Below are positions 45,503 to 55,501 of a stretch of 64,000 nucleotides of DNA, in pieces. The DNA is from Calonectria ilicicola (Eukaryota; Ascomycota; Sordariomycetes; Hypocreales; Nectriaceae): NCBI GenBank assembly GCA_020809705.1, contig CP085832.1:4588001-4652000 (forward strand), given 5' to 3'. Position 1 is the stretch's first letter; every line of letters begins with the position of its first letter. Position numbers and translations under genes: made by a program. The notes under the pieces are model-generated. The model did not search any database, was not told the DNA's origin, and saw only the letters and a list, made by a program, of their open reading frames with translations.

Positions 45503-46494
45503 TTTGCGAAGTTGAGAAGGATGTACTCGGTGTGTCTTTAGTAATTGCACACTAATGTATTGATTGATTCATCTACCCAGGTGCAAGAGGCTTTTATAAT
45601 CCCGATTTCTCAATTTCACAGAATGATTACCAAATTAGAGTGACTCATATCTTTCATGGTATTTTGAGAAACCTCGCTTATCAAGCTGAGGTTCAGCTGG
45701 AGCGGTCTCCACCTGTCGCAATCCGCTAGTATCCACGCGTCACCATCTTTTCCACCATCTTGAAGTGCGCTATCTGGCTATTATTTCAAGAGTCTTGCTG
45801 CGCGCACACATACATTTTACTAGGTGCAAACATTAAACTACTTAGCTGGGGCTTTTCTAGGAAATCCTAAGACAGTTCAAAGAAAGTACTAAAGCCCTAA
45901 ATTATTATTATCATAAATAAATTCAGAAATATAAATAAAATTGTTTATTTTATTCTTATTTCTTTATTTTAATGTTAAATGCAGGTGTGTTATGTGTGCA
46001 CCTAGCAAAATGTATGTGTGCGCGCAGGAATACTCTATTTCAAATGATGCAATCAGAACTGGCATTTTATTGTACCGACATCCTCATTTTATCCGTATCT
46101 AGCTGTGGGCATGGCTCCGCCAGTAAAACTAGGAAAGCTAATTGCGATGATGGCTTGGGTGGATGAAAACTTGGGGATGGAGGCTCCGCTTCAGCAAGTT
46201 AGTCCGAGCAAGAGACGCAAGGGTTATTAAGAGCTTGATGACTCTGGAAAGATTGCGTCTGGGAGAGCGAAAATGAAAGCATCCTCCTACTTTTTGCAAA
46301 ATTATTACAGGACAACCCTGAACATTCAGCAGGCCTCCTTGACATGTTCCGCCTTCCGTTGTCTCGCCCGGCGTTCTAGTCTCTCGATAAAATTTCTTCC
46401 CATGGTTGCAAAAAACATGCAGATGATAAAAAGACCCCATCTACATTGTTTTTATTAGCTCTTAGAATTCCCACGGTGAAAGAGTGCCTGGGTC
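45503..46494. other. gene-free, AT-rich stretch
   Basis: Contains a very AT-rich block near 45895-45975 (runs of AAATAAA/TTTATT). No coding frame with features. Confidence 0.55.
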
Positions 46495-47166
46495 TTACAC
46501 AGCAAACGTCCTGTAGATGCCGATTACTCGGAGCTGCTCATTTCCGACTCGGCATTCAGGACTCTCGGGTCGGCTGGTAGCCATGCAAAAGTATTGAACT
46601 CTGTCCCATACATAAATCCCGGAGATGAGTGGCTGGAAAAGCATCCAATAGGCCCAGATGGTTGTCACACGGTCGGCTTCGGAGCCCTCATTGAGGACTT
46701 CGGGATACCAGAACAGCTGGAGAATGGCGAGTGCCACGAGAAGAAGTATGGAGCCCATTTCGGCTGCGCTAGTTATCATACTCACCAGCCTAACCAATCT
46801 CTGGGTGAGAAATCTGAGTGCAGCAGGGACATGGTGGTTGACCTACACTGGAGCGGGGGCCTCGCTGATGCTTATTTTGGTGAGGGGCATCCATGATAAG
46901 ACCATGCTGGAGCCCCATGGAATCAAGAACGAGGAAAAGGTAACAAGGCAATACACGCTGGCTCTCCAACCTGTTAGTATTACCGAGTCTTCCGCTGCGT
47001 TCGTGGGCGGCTCGGGCGCGACGGTTATTCCTTCATTCGAGACCGTCCCCGCATCAGATTCGACCTAGTCTTTTAGGGAATCCGGATACGTAGTGTTGGG
47101 GGAGCCGGCGACTTCAGTCTCAGCATCAGACTCGTAGGCTTGAGCCGGGGTTGACTTTTCGGCCAT
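46495..47166 (-). pseudogene. interrupted frame for a small multi-helix membrane protein
   Basis: A single minus-strand frame from ATG 47166 to TAA 46495-46497 (224 codons) is interrupted only by TAG at codon 34 (47067-47065) and codon 108 (46845-46843). The N-terminus is acidic and hydrophilic (AQAYESDAETEVAG), followed by helices around WRASVYCLVTFSSFLIPWG, MGSILLLVALAILQLFW and IWAYWMLFQPLISGIYVW. There is no frameshift. The stops are one transition away from Gln or Trp codons. Introns that would remove them can only be made with poor donors (for example GTCGCC), so I favour nonsense mutations, but splicing is not excluded. Family not recognised. Confidence 0.5.
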
Positions 47167-47585
47167 GTCTAGTGGTGATTAATCACAAGATGGAATTTTT
47201 ACAGTATTTCGTTGCGGGATTTGCAAAAGCACGTTTGGAAAAGCGACATTTTATAGCGACAATTTATTCCTTCGAGCGACGAGTCCTACACTAACACATC
47301 ACTCATACAGATTCAACGGTACTGCTGTCCACCGACCTGTATGCCTTGGCTAGTGTGAGCGCCACCAAACCATTTGGCCGTCACCGATTGGGCCAAGAAG
47401 ACGTCCAGATGCACAAAGGCGTTACCTGTAGCACTCTATTGGGCGCACAGCCCATCAGGCATACTGCCGTCGCTAGGAATCCTTGACCGATTGATGGCTG
47501 AGCATGCACTCGCGAAAGTCAAACGGCAGCAGCCTGGTTCCACCCGAGAATGCGTGAATGCTGAGCCTTTAGCCTTCATCATCCA
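47167..47585. other. gene-free stretch
   Basis: Short spacer between two minus-strand genes; holds a 12-bp palindrome at 47175-47186. Confidence 0.5.
47175..47186. repeat. 12-bp perfect palindrome GTGATTAATCAC
   Basis: Located 9 bp upstream of the ATG of the interrupted membrane-protein frame, so it could be a leader or binding element. Chance is possible. Confidence 0.4.
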
Positions 47586-48087
47586 TCAGTAATATAAGAA
47601 TAATGGCTTATTGCCGTTCAATCGATTAGCCTCCAATCCAGGATTCTCATCCTCCAGAAGTCGTCTGCGCCTTCCTCCTTTCAGATGCTTCGATCCTAGA
47701 AAAGAGTCAGCGGGTGCCTTTTGTTTTTTTGAGCCTGCGAACTTTACCTGTTGGGAATAAAAGTTCTCTTCCATCTTGTGCATGTTCTGCGAGAAGCCTC
47801 GACAGCTCGATTTGCACTGTCATTATTGTTCTCTGTGCTTTTTCGCGTGACAAAGGGTTCGATCCCTCCTGCTCCCACCTCTGAAGGTCGGCCTTGTTCT
47901 TTTCGAGCCGACGATGCTTTGGAGCCATGGCCTGGCATAGGTTGCAGCCGGCCATCTCATATTTAATCTCGTACACAAGTCTCAGGCCGCATGTTTCGCC
48001 AAGCCGGTATTCCTTATTGCATTGTTGCTGGAAGGTTCCCCACTTCCAGTAGCCGCATTTCCACTGGATCCGCTCATAGAAGCACAT
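47586..48087 (-). CDS. small Cys/Trp-rich conserved fungal protein, 149 aa
   Basis: Exons 48087-47748 and 47695-47586 (52-bp intron, GTAAAG, branch GCTGAC, TTTCTAG) sum to 150 codons. Start at 48087 begins MCFYERIQWKCGYWKWG, the usual first residues of this widespread but unnamed fungal group, followed by CNKEYRLGETCGLRLVYEIK and CNLCQAM; the Cys pattern C-x9-C...C-x10-C and C-x2-C suggests a metal- or disulfide-stabilised fold. The second half is charged and helical (RRLEKNKADLQRWEQEG). A basic tail KGGRRRRLLED from exon 2 might be a nuclear signal. No signal peptide. Function unknown. Confidence 0.75.
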
Positions 48088-48599
48088 GGTTGGATGATGC
48101 TGTCCCGCATGCAGATATAAACACGCCAGGTGGGAGCGTGCAGTTGCTGTTCTGCAGCCAAGTTCGGACCACGAGCGAGCGGGGGAAGATGGGTCTATTT
48201 GGACCTTGTTTACGCTGGAAAATTTATGCATGGCAATGGCACAGTTGGTTTATCAATTTGTTGTTGTGGTGGGCCCATTACTCGTCAACCAACAACCAAC
48301 AGACTGCAACCAACAACCAACAACCAACATTACTATACTTGCGATAGCGTGATATACTAACCCCTGTTAGTATTTTAATCATGTGAGAATTAATTTCGAT
48401 CCAATTTGGTATTTAATCTCCCGGAGATTGAACGCATTTGCGCAGTGAGAATAGTGGTGGATCAGTGCAAAAAGTGAAGACATTTTGACTCGTACAGAAA
48501 GACAGGAATTAGTTTCTTTCCTATTTTTAGCCTCTATCCAATACTAATAATACAAAAAGAAAGCCGTTAATTAACCCTGTCCAACCCTAATTTTGGCTT
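48088..48599. other. gene-free stretch
   Basis: Contains the CAACCAA-type tandem repeat; no coding signal apart from shadows. Confidence 0.5.
48286..48329. repeat. imperfect tandem repeat of CAACCAA units
   Basis: CAACCAACAACCAACA, a short interruption AGACTG, then CAACCAACAACCAACAACCAA. Low-complexity array of about 44 bp. Confidence 0.8.
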
Positions 48600-49369
48600 T
48601 TAATAGCCGTTGGGAGTCTCGTCTTCCTCATGTTCCATGGCGATGCGCACGATCGCGTGACCTTCTGCGCGATCCTCATCATTGTCGAAACACAGGCCAT
48701 AAACTTGGAAGAACCTGGCCTCGCTCTCGTACTTTTCATTCAGCCACTCGCGTTCCCGATTGGTGAGTGGTTCACTGGCTGCTACTCGCGCGGTTCTAAA
48801 TCGTGCTTGCTCGCCAGCGGGCCAAATGGCGTTCAGTGTGTACCGAGTAGAAGGGTTAAACGGCGAAGGACCAAGCAACGGCCCAAACGGAGGTCTGCTG
48901 AGCTGAACTTCAAATCGCGGGAACCCTTCGACCTGGGGTTTGAAGTGGCCGACAGTCGTGCCGGTAGAGCGAGTGGAAATGACACCTGCGCCGGTTGGAT
49001 CGATATGATATTCTCCCGAAACTGGGGATCCGATTATGTTGCAGGTGATATCAGGTACGTGCAGCACATTCTTCAATGTCAGGGTGCTGTCGAAGCGAGG
49101 CCCGGCAGAGTTTGGCGCTACCTGAGTGGGGAGGTGTACAGTGCCGATGCCGATGACTTGTGATTCTCCGCCGGCGATGCTCGTGATATAAGAGTCGAAG
49201 GGCGTGTAGTCATCAGCAAACCAGGTCCGATCCTTGGCAACACTGGTTGGTTAGCAGACAGAACAGCCAAACAGGGTTCTTGGAAAAAGTACTGAGTGTT
49301 GGAGCTGGCGCACCACACCCAAGAGGGGCATGGTAGGCGATACGGCTCTTGGTTCTGGGAATGGGTCAT
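48600..49369 (-). CDS. copia-type retroelement-derived protein (protease-like region), 239 aa
   Basis: Exons 49369-49293 and 49242-48600 (50-bp intron with TGCTAAC branch) sum to 240 codons. WVWCASSNTHVAKDRTWFAD followed by YTPFDSYI, GIGTVHLP and TLTLKNVLHVPDITCNIIGS is the layout of the retropepsin-like/GAG-pre-integrase N-terminal part of Ty1/copia polyproteins, where the first block reads W-x-x-DSGAS-x-H. Here the Asp of the protease motif is replaced (CASSNTH), so it should not be an active protease. There are no integrase, reverse transcriptase or LTRs nearby, and the gene has a normal spliced structure and a private C-terminal half (PFGPLLGPSPFNPSTRYTLN, acidic tail). This suggests a domesticated, host-type gene; such single-domain proteins are common in ascomycetes. 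Function unknown. Confidence 0.7.
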
Positions 49370-50240
49370 TATGATGCCTTCGCTTGTGTCAAGATGTTTT
49401 GAGGGTGAGATACCGATGGGGCGATCAGACTGGTAAAGGGTAGCCTTGTCGCTGGCCCAGTCTCCGGTCTGGCGTATGACAATGTTGATGGGTAGGGCGT
49501 GAGCTGGGAATGAGTGGGAAGCGCGTTATTTATAACACCAAACAGCAAGGTGTGTAAAGGGATGTTGTGATCAAAATGGTAAGCTTTTCACTTTGTGACC
49601 CATGGTTCCTAAAAGGTTAGAAAGGCCGCTCCACCCAGATTCGAAGCTGGCTACAACGGCAAAATGATAGCTCAAGTTGAAAATAATTTTTTATTCCAAA
49701 TCATTGCATCAAAGAGTCGAAATTTACAGTAGAGCACCTTGATCTTCATGGAAGCACAGCGCCCGGGCAATGTGAAGTGGACATGGCTAGGTGACTGCTT
49801 CCGCGCCCGCTAACTTGGGCTCAACGGTTGAGTCTTTCGGGTTGTAGAGAAGAAGTAACCATCATGGTTAACTGTTGTCAAGTGTGAACCCTAATCTTGC
49901 AGGCGGAGAGGTAGGAACACGGAATTTAGCTTTGCGAAATCTCCATCTCGAGAGCTGAGTAGAGAGTGAGTCGTGCTGTAGAAAAGTAGGCAATATTTGA
50001 CAACTGGCGACAGTGGCTTATTTACAATGCTCCGAGCTCTGTGCTGTGATGGAATAGACTGAAATCATGGCCAGGTCTGGGCAGTTGTTTACAGATGACC
50101 TGGCATTTTTGCCAAACCAGGCCGCAAGCCGTTTGCGTGTCTCTCACTTCATCATCTTCCTTTTCTCTCAACTTCAAAACCGTCGCCACCTCTTTTCCCT
50201 CTACCAACAGCAACATTTTACACCAAAGTTCCTCTAAAAG
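49370..50240. other. gene-free stretch
   Basis: No recognisable coding sequence. The 50022-50249 minus frame has no features. Confidence 0.5.
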
Positions 50241-52223
50241 ATGGAGCAAGACGTGAACGCCGTCAAGAATTTAAAACTTCTGAAGTGGGGAGACAACGGG
50301 CACTGTTTGATCGATGGCGACCATGTCATCTGCACTACCCTTGGGCAATCTCACAATACAATCCCTTGCGCCAAACCCATTGCATCCCGCTAGATCGAGA
50401 TCAGCGTCTTAGCTCGGGGTCTTTGTCTCTGGACTCAGCGCGAATTCAGGCCCGAGTCGCCCATGTGGAAGAGACTCACTGTGGATGTCTTGAAAAATGA
50501 CAATGACAAGTGTTTCTTCATTGGATATGATTGTGAAACCCTCAAGCCAGTTTTAGCCTCCAAGAGTCAATACGGCGCGAAGCGATCTCAGTCAGGACAG
50601 CCGATATTTAGGGACAACATGGATAGCGCCGATTTCTTCACAGTGGATGATGACGGTTGTGATTATCCCATCCTTCATCACGGGCTCTCCACGCCACAAT
50701 CCATGGCTAAGATAAAGGCCGCGCTTCACGGGGATCCAATCGCAGACATCTATCGTGATGGGGATTATGATATAGAGCAACTTGACAATATTCTCGCCCA
50801 AATCGCTCGCAGTCTCAGCAACGGGAGCGTCCCAAAAGTCCTGTCCTTTACCAAGCCCAACTCGCTAAACCAGCTGATTGACACCAGCATCAACGCTATC
50901 CCACCGAACATCCGGGGAGACCAAGGAAGCGGATCCCAGAAAGCCCACCTCCCACATTTGCGGCCTTTTATTTATCGAAACTCTACCTAACACAAAGGTT
51001 TCATCTATCGAGTCCCCCTAATGGCTACTCTTTCCTACCCACAAGAGTTGTACGGCATCTTGACCGCATTTGCTTGGAAGCACCAAAACGACAAGTTCAA
51101 CACAACTGCAATGCTGTTTGCTGTCCAAGCTTGGGTTGATATCTGCGATGACTCAGACAAGAAGTTGGAGTCTCATTACTGGGATAAAACCAGTTCTCTC
51201 CCGAAAGTCCCCGAAATCCCGCTCGCTGTCTTCATTGTTTACTTTGAGCTTTGGCTCAAAGCCCACGAATTACTTCGATGCACTGAATATGCTCACCCTT
51301 TCCGAGTGATTGATTACATGTACTGCGAGGATATAGAATCCTGGGGTGACAGTTTTAAAGTTTCCCAGGAGTCCATCGACGAAACCAGGGTAGTCGAACT
51401 TGTTCGCAACGTCAAGTCCACTGAGGATAAATGGCCTTCTTCGACAAGGACCACGATTTTCCCATGGCATATGATCGACACTGCAATGGCTCCACCTGTC
51501 GACATGAAGGAAGCAGGAAATCCGAACCCTACGCTGCAAGCGCTGATTGGACTCCCCAGCATACGTGTCTTGGGTCTCCCTTCTCTACATCACCAACAAG
51601 GTGATATGTGACACCTCGTTTTTCCAGAGGCATTGAGTTCTTTTATTCTCCACGGTGCAGAATTTCAGTGGATATCGTCAATCAGAACTGAAGACCTTTT
51701 GGATGTTTCACGGCAGCGCACCATCAGCCTCTTTGCACCTTTCAAAGAGCATGGCTCACTCTGGTCGCATGAATTTTGTCCAGAAAGATTCCAGTTAGTC
51801 GCATATATCCCAAGGCAGCCGCGCGAAATTCGGGCCAGCCGTTTGGAAGACCACGTTGGGCTAGATGGTGCCATTGAGTTCCGAACGCGCAGCGAAACTC
51901 AACTCAAAAAAATCATCAATCTCAAGCGCCTTACTCCCCGGACAGCCAAGGATTTGCATGTTAGGCAAGACGGATTGATGTGTATTTGTGGAGAGCTGGA
52001 TCGTTCGACATGTCCTCAGACTGAAAGCCCATTGAAGCGCGTCTTTGGCATATTTTTCGCAGAGGATTTTCTGCAATGCGCAGATGAGCGAGTTAGGTGG
52101 ATGAAAGAACTCGACTGTTTCACCCCATCCATGATCCCAAAGCTTGTAATAGGTTCAGACGGATTATTGCAGGTTCCCGGAATGCCTTATGAATGGGACA
52201 AGTATCTTCAAGCAGAAATGTGA
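50241..52223 (+). pseudogene. 661-codon frame interrupted by three stops, unknown family
   Basis: From ATG 50241 to TGA 52221-52223 the same reading frame is coding-like throughout and is broken only by TAG at 50391 (codon 51), TAA at 50988 (codon 250) and TGA at 51609 (codon 457). No frameshift is needed. The first segment reads NLKLLKWGDNGHCLIDGDHV, the middle YPQELYGILTAFAWKHQNDK with AVFIVYFELWLKAHELLRC, and the last LMCICGELDRSTCPQ and VGLDGAIEFRTRSETQLKKI. The TGA may lie in a 60-bp intron (GTGATA at 51604 to GCAG at 51663, frame kept). The TAG and TAA have no good splice explanation. I do not recognise the family; no signal peptide or membrane helices. Either a decayed gene or one with unusual introns. 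Confidence 0.55.
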
Positions 52224-53165
52224 CGGTGGATAATTTGACAGACTCGCTGATGCGTCTCGTTTGGTAACGTGCAAAATTTATCAGATGATCAAAACCTCTA
52301 TAGGGCAGGATTAACACAAAATCCGGGCCAGATGGTCAATAACAATGCTGTTTCTATTGTATCAAATGGATCCTGTGAAAATCGACCGGACCCTGCGTGT
52401 GCAGTCAGTGATACAATGAAGTGATCAACTTCTCAATTAGGCTCTACTTCGCATGCTTCATGTCTTTGCGTTGAAGGTTCTCTTGTTCACAAAAGGTTAT
52501 GGTAAAAAGTCTCCAAAGCACCAACTTGTCAACAAATATCGGCAGGGCCGTCGGAGGTAGGCCGGTCCCGCGGATACTGACGTTATGCAATTGGCTGCAC
52601 TTTCACCCACATACCGAGTGTTAACTCGGGTCGGGAGTATCGTCAATAGTCTCGTTACCTAATCCGCGGTGGCGCACAACCACTGATGCCACTATTGGAA
52701 CTATGCAGTCCCGACAATTATTTAGTTTGTCCATGCTTATCGCCAAATCAGTCCAAGTGCCTCCCGTTTCGAGTCATTTGACCTGGATTTGGGTCGGTGA
52801 TTGGAGCGCGGCTCACTAACAAGAAAGCCACCACGCCGTTTGGCATGCCAACAACGTGTCGGACTCAGCCCTAAGAGCGTGCTAAGATTCCGCCTCAGAG
52901 TTGCATCCTTAGCAATGGGTCTGCTCCGGAGCGAACATCCTCTATAGACGATTTTAGCCCCATTTCCAGCCACTGGCTACATAAGCGACTTTTCAGCATG
53001 CCATTTTGACAACTCAGAGCCCAGCATGAACAATCTAGACCCCACGTCCAGCCGGTCTGGATTTGTAGCCCGGTAAATAAGGCTCAATATATATTGAACC
53101 ATTTCTCACCACAAGACACTGATGAGATAGCCTTGGACTGCTTAGGGTCCTACTGTTTGATCACC
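52224..53165. other. gene-free stretch
   Basis: Spacer; only short frames. A palindromic TATA-type element is at its right end. Confidence 0.5.
53084..53097 (+). promoter_or_regulatory. palindromic TATA-like element
   Basis: TCAATATATATTGA, a 14-bp perfect palindrome, about 70-80 bp before the ATG at 53166. Confidence 0.4.
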
Positions 53166-54387
53166 ATGCGCCCATCAATAGTCTTGACCAGCACTTTTGC
53201 ATTTCTTGCAAGTGCATCGCCTCAGCTCCTTGATAGAGCGGCCAAATCACCATGTCGCAAAGCTGTGAGTAAATGGAGTACTAATCCTTCATTATGGGTT
53301 CCAATTGCTAATTTCGGGAATAGGTGGAAAAAGGCGCAAAGCCTAAGCTCGATTGCTCTTCATTTCTACATACTACTGTCACACCTTGCCCAGCGTGAGT
53401 CGTCTAATGAGCCTCAATTCGAAGCGTTATTAATCCCCAAATAGAACTAAATCTGTGACAGTAACGTCAACAAACACAGTGACTGAAAAGGTTACATCCG
53501 CTGCAGGTGTTTCTACGGCGACAGCATGGGCAACGGTCTGGAGAGAGGTGACCGTCTACTCGACCATCCATACCCCTTCCAGAACCGCCATTGCTAAGCG
53601 CGCTGGTTCAACGTGTCCATCTTCCTCCAAACCCACCAACATCCCAAATTATGCTCGCAAGCAATGCAACAGCAAGCAATATTATACAGCATGCTCCAAT
53701 ATGGGCATCAAGCCAAAAACTGCCACTTTGGCAGCACGAACAGTCACTCATACAAAGACGGTGACAAAACCCAAGACAATCACAGATTTTGTAGCCGCCT
53801 CACCTACTGCCACGGTGACGGTCACTTCGACCACAACAACTTTTGGCGGGAGCACCATCACAATGTTGACTGCCCCGACACAAACATGCTTTCACCTAGC
53901 AGATGCTTCCACGAATCAAGAAATCAGCGTGAATTCAGATTCACTCTGGAACCTCAACTATGTCATGGTGGCCAGTGGAAGTGGCAGCAAATTTTCCCTG
54001 ACTGATGAACAGGGCCAGTATGGGTACCTTTTTATCGGTGGCAAGACCAATACCGACAGTTCAGCTTACACCCCTGTTTTCGGGTACACCATTACAGACT
54101 ACACTTTCACCTACAGGGGGGTGACTAATCTTGATGTACTCCAATTTACAAGAGAATTTACTGGCGAATCTCAAGATTTTATCTGTGAGATTGATTCAGG
54201 CGAGATCAAGTGCTCATCCAAGGTTACATACCTTGTCAAGCAACCAGTCACTCGCACTCAACCAATGGCCTGTCAGGTCATTGACCCATCTGACAATAAA
54301 TCACCATATTGGAAGATAGCTTTTGTTGCTCCCGGGTTCACGTCATCTGCTTGTACCGCCCTGACTTTGAAGATTACTTCATGCTAG
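53166..54387 (+). CDS. secreted Thr-rich cell-wall-type protein, 370 aa
   Basis: Exons 53166-53264, 53324-53394 and 53445-54387 sum to 371 codons. Start at 53166 (MRPSIVLTSTFAFLASASPQ) gives a signal peptide; the longer in-frame upstream start is rejected. After a Cys-containing segment there are Thr/Ser-rich stretches (SVTVTSTNTVTEKVTSAAGV and TVTVTSTTTT) of the kind that are O-mannosylated in fungal wall proteins, separated by a short Cys domain. The C-terminal 170 residues form a compact beta-rich domain with CFHLADAS, GYLFIGGKTN, FICEIDSGEIKC and CQVI...SSACTALTL. No GPI signal. A wall-associated or adhesive role is inferred; no enzyme motif seen. Confidence 0.8.
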
Positions 54388-55501
54388 GTGCAGGAATGAA
54401 ACCCAAGACGGGCTCTAGTTGAAGTGAAATGACATGATAGATCAATATAGATCCTTGGCGTTGGTTACATCCCTCCACTTTCCGAAATTTAAATAGCTCT
54501 CTTTGACTTTCATAGTATTTTGCAATATAACATTCATAGCGGGCCTTGGCGTAGAGCTTTGCTTGGACAGATTGAATAGATGGCCAAAGGGGGCGCTTGC
54601 GAGATATTGGTGACTGGTGAAATGTGCAGAGCAGGGATCCCCCGTGTAATTTTCGCGTTTAGGGTTGCGCGTTTACAGCCATGAACCTCACTGCGGGGCA
54701 TGAGTCGGGCAAGATGCACCTTGTCACGGTCCCGAACTATGGTCAGAGCCCCCGAAAGTCAATTAAATAACCCCAGAAGCTGTAGTTATGAGATGCTGCA
54801 TGGTTTCGCCTATGAATTTTGCCGCCCCTTCATTAATGTAGCGCCACTTCCCGCTATCAAGTTCTCATACGTTTTTCAGCCAGCGTGCGGAAGAGTGACA
54901 TCTTCAGGGACCCTGGTCACAAGACTGGCTGGTTTAGGTCTTTTGGTTCCCTATATCCGAATCGGAAAACTAGCGCTGGAAAGATTACTGTATTCCGTAC
55001 AGATATTTTAGTCGGAGTGGCACGTGGATAGGTATAAGAAGGACGGCAACCTGATGGGTGCAAAAATCAAAAGCGCCCGGAAATCAGGTCGTCAGTGGGA
55101 AGCCAATGAAATGAGGAGAAGCATGTTGCATGCGTGGCAAAATGGGATTGGATAGCCCTCAGGTAGACAGGCGTTCGGGTCGGCCTTGGTTGTTTCAAAG
55201 ACGGTGCTGCTTGAATGGTTCAGCACAGGAGCACAGTTTGCCAAATTATATCGGAAAATTCTCCATGATTTACTCATCATGGACTTTTTCAATATCTACT
55301 AGATTCAATATGCTTTTTCAGTGCTGGTTCGACGAACAACTTTGATGACATTTGTGTCGAGTGAGGTTTGTTGTACAGTGCAACGTCAACAGGGAAGCCC
55401 ATCAACCGACTGCAAAGGTGGGGTCGACACATTGTTTGTTTACATGTCCAAATCATCTCAGCTATTGCAATATTGAACACGAGCGCAACACATTCATCGC
55501 C
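54388..55501. other. gene-free stretch
   Basis: About 1.1 kb; frames of up to 103 codons (54700-55011) without features. Confidence 0.5.

Noticed and set aside
51604..51663. TGA at 51609 as a certain nonsense mutation
   Set aside because: A 60-bp, frame-preserving GT-AG segment spans it, so it might be an intron; only the TAG and TAA are counted as firm stops.
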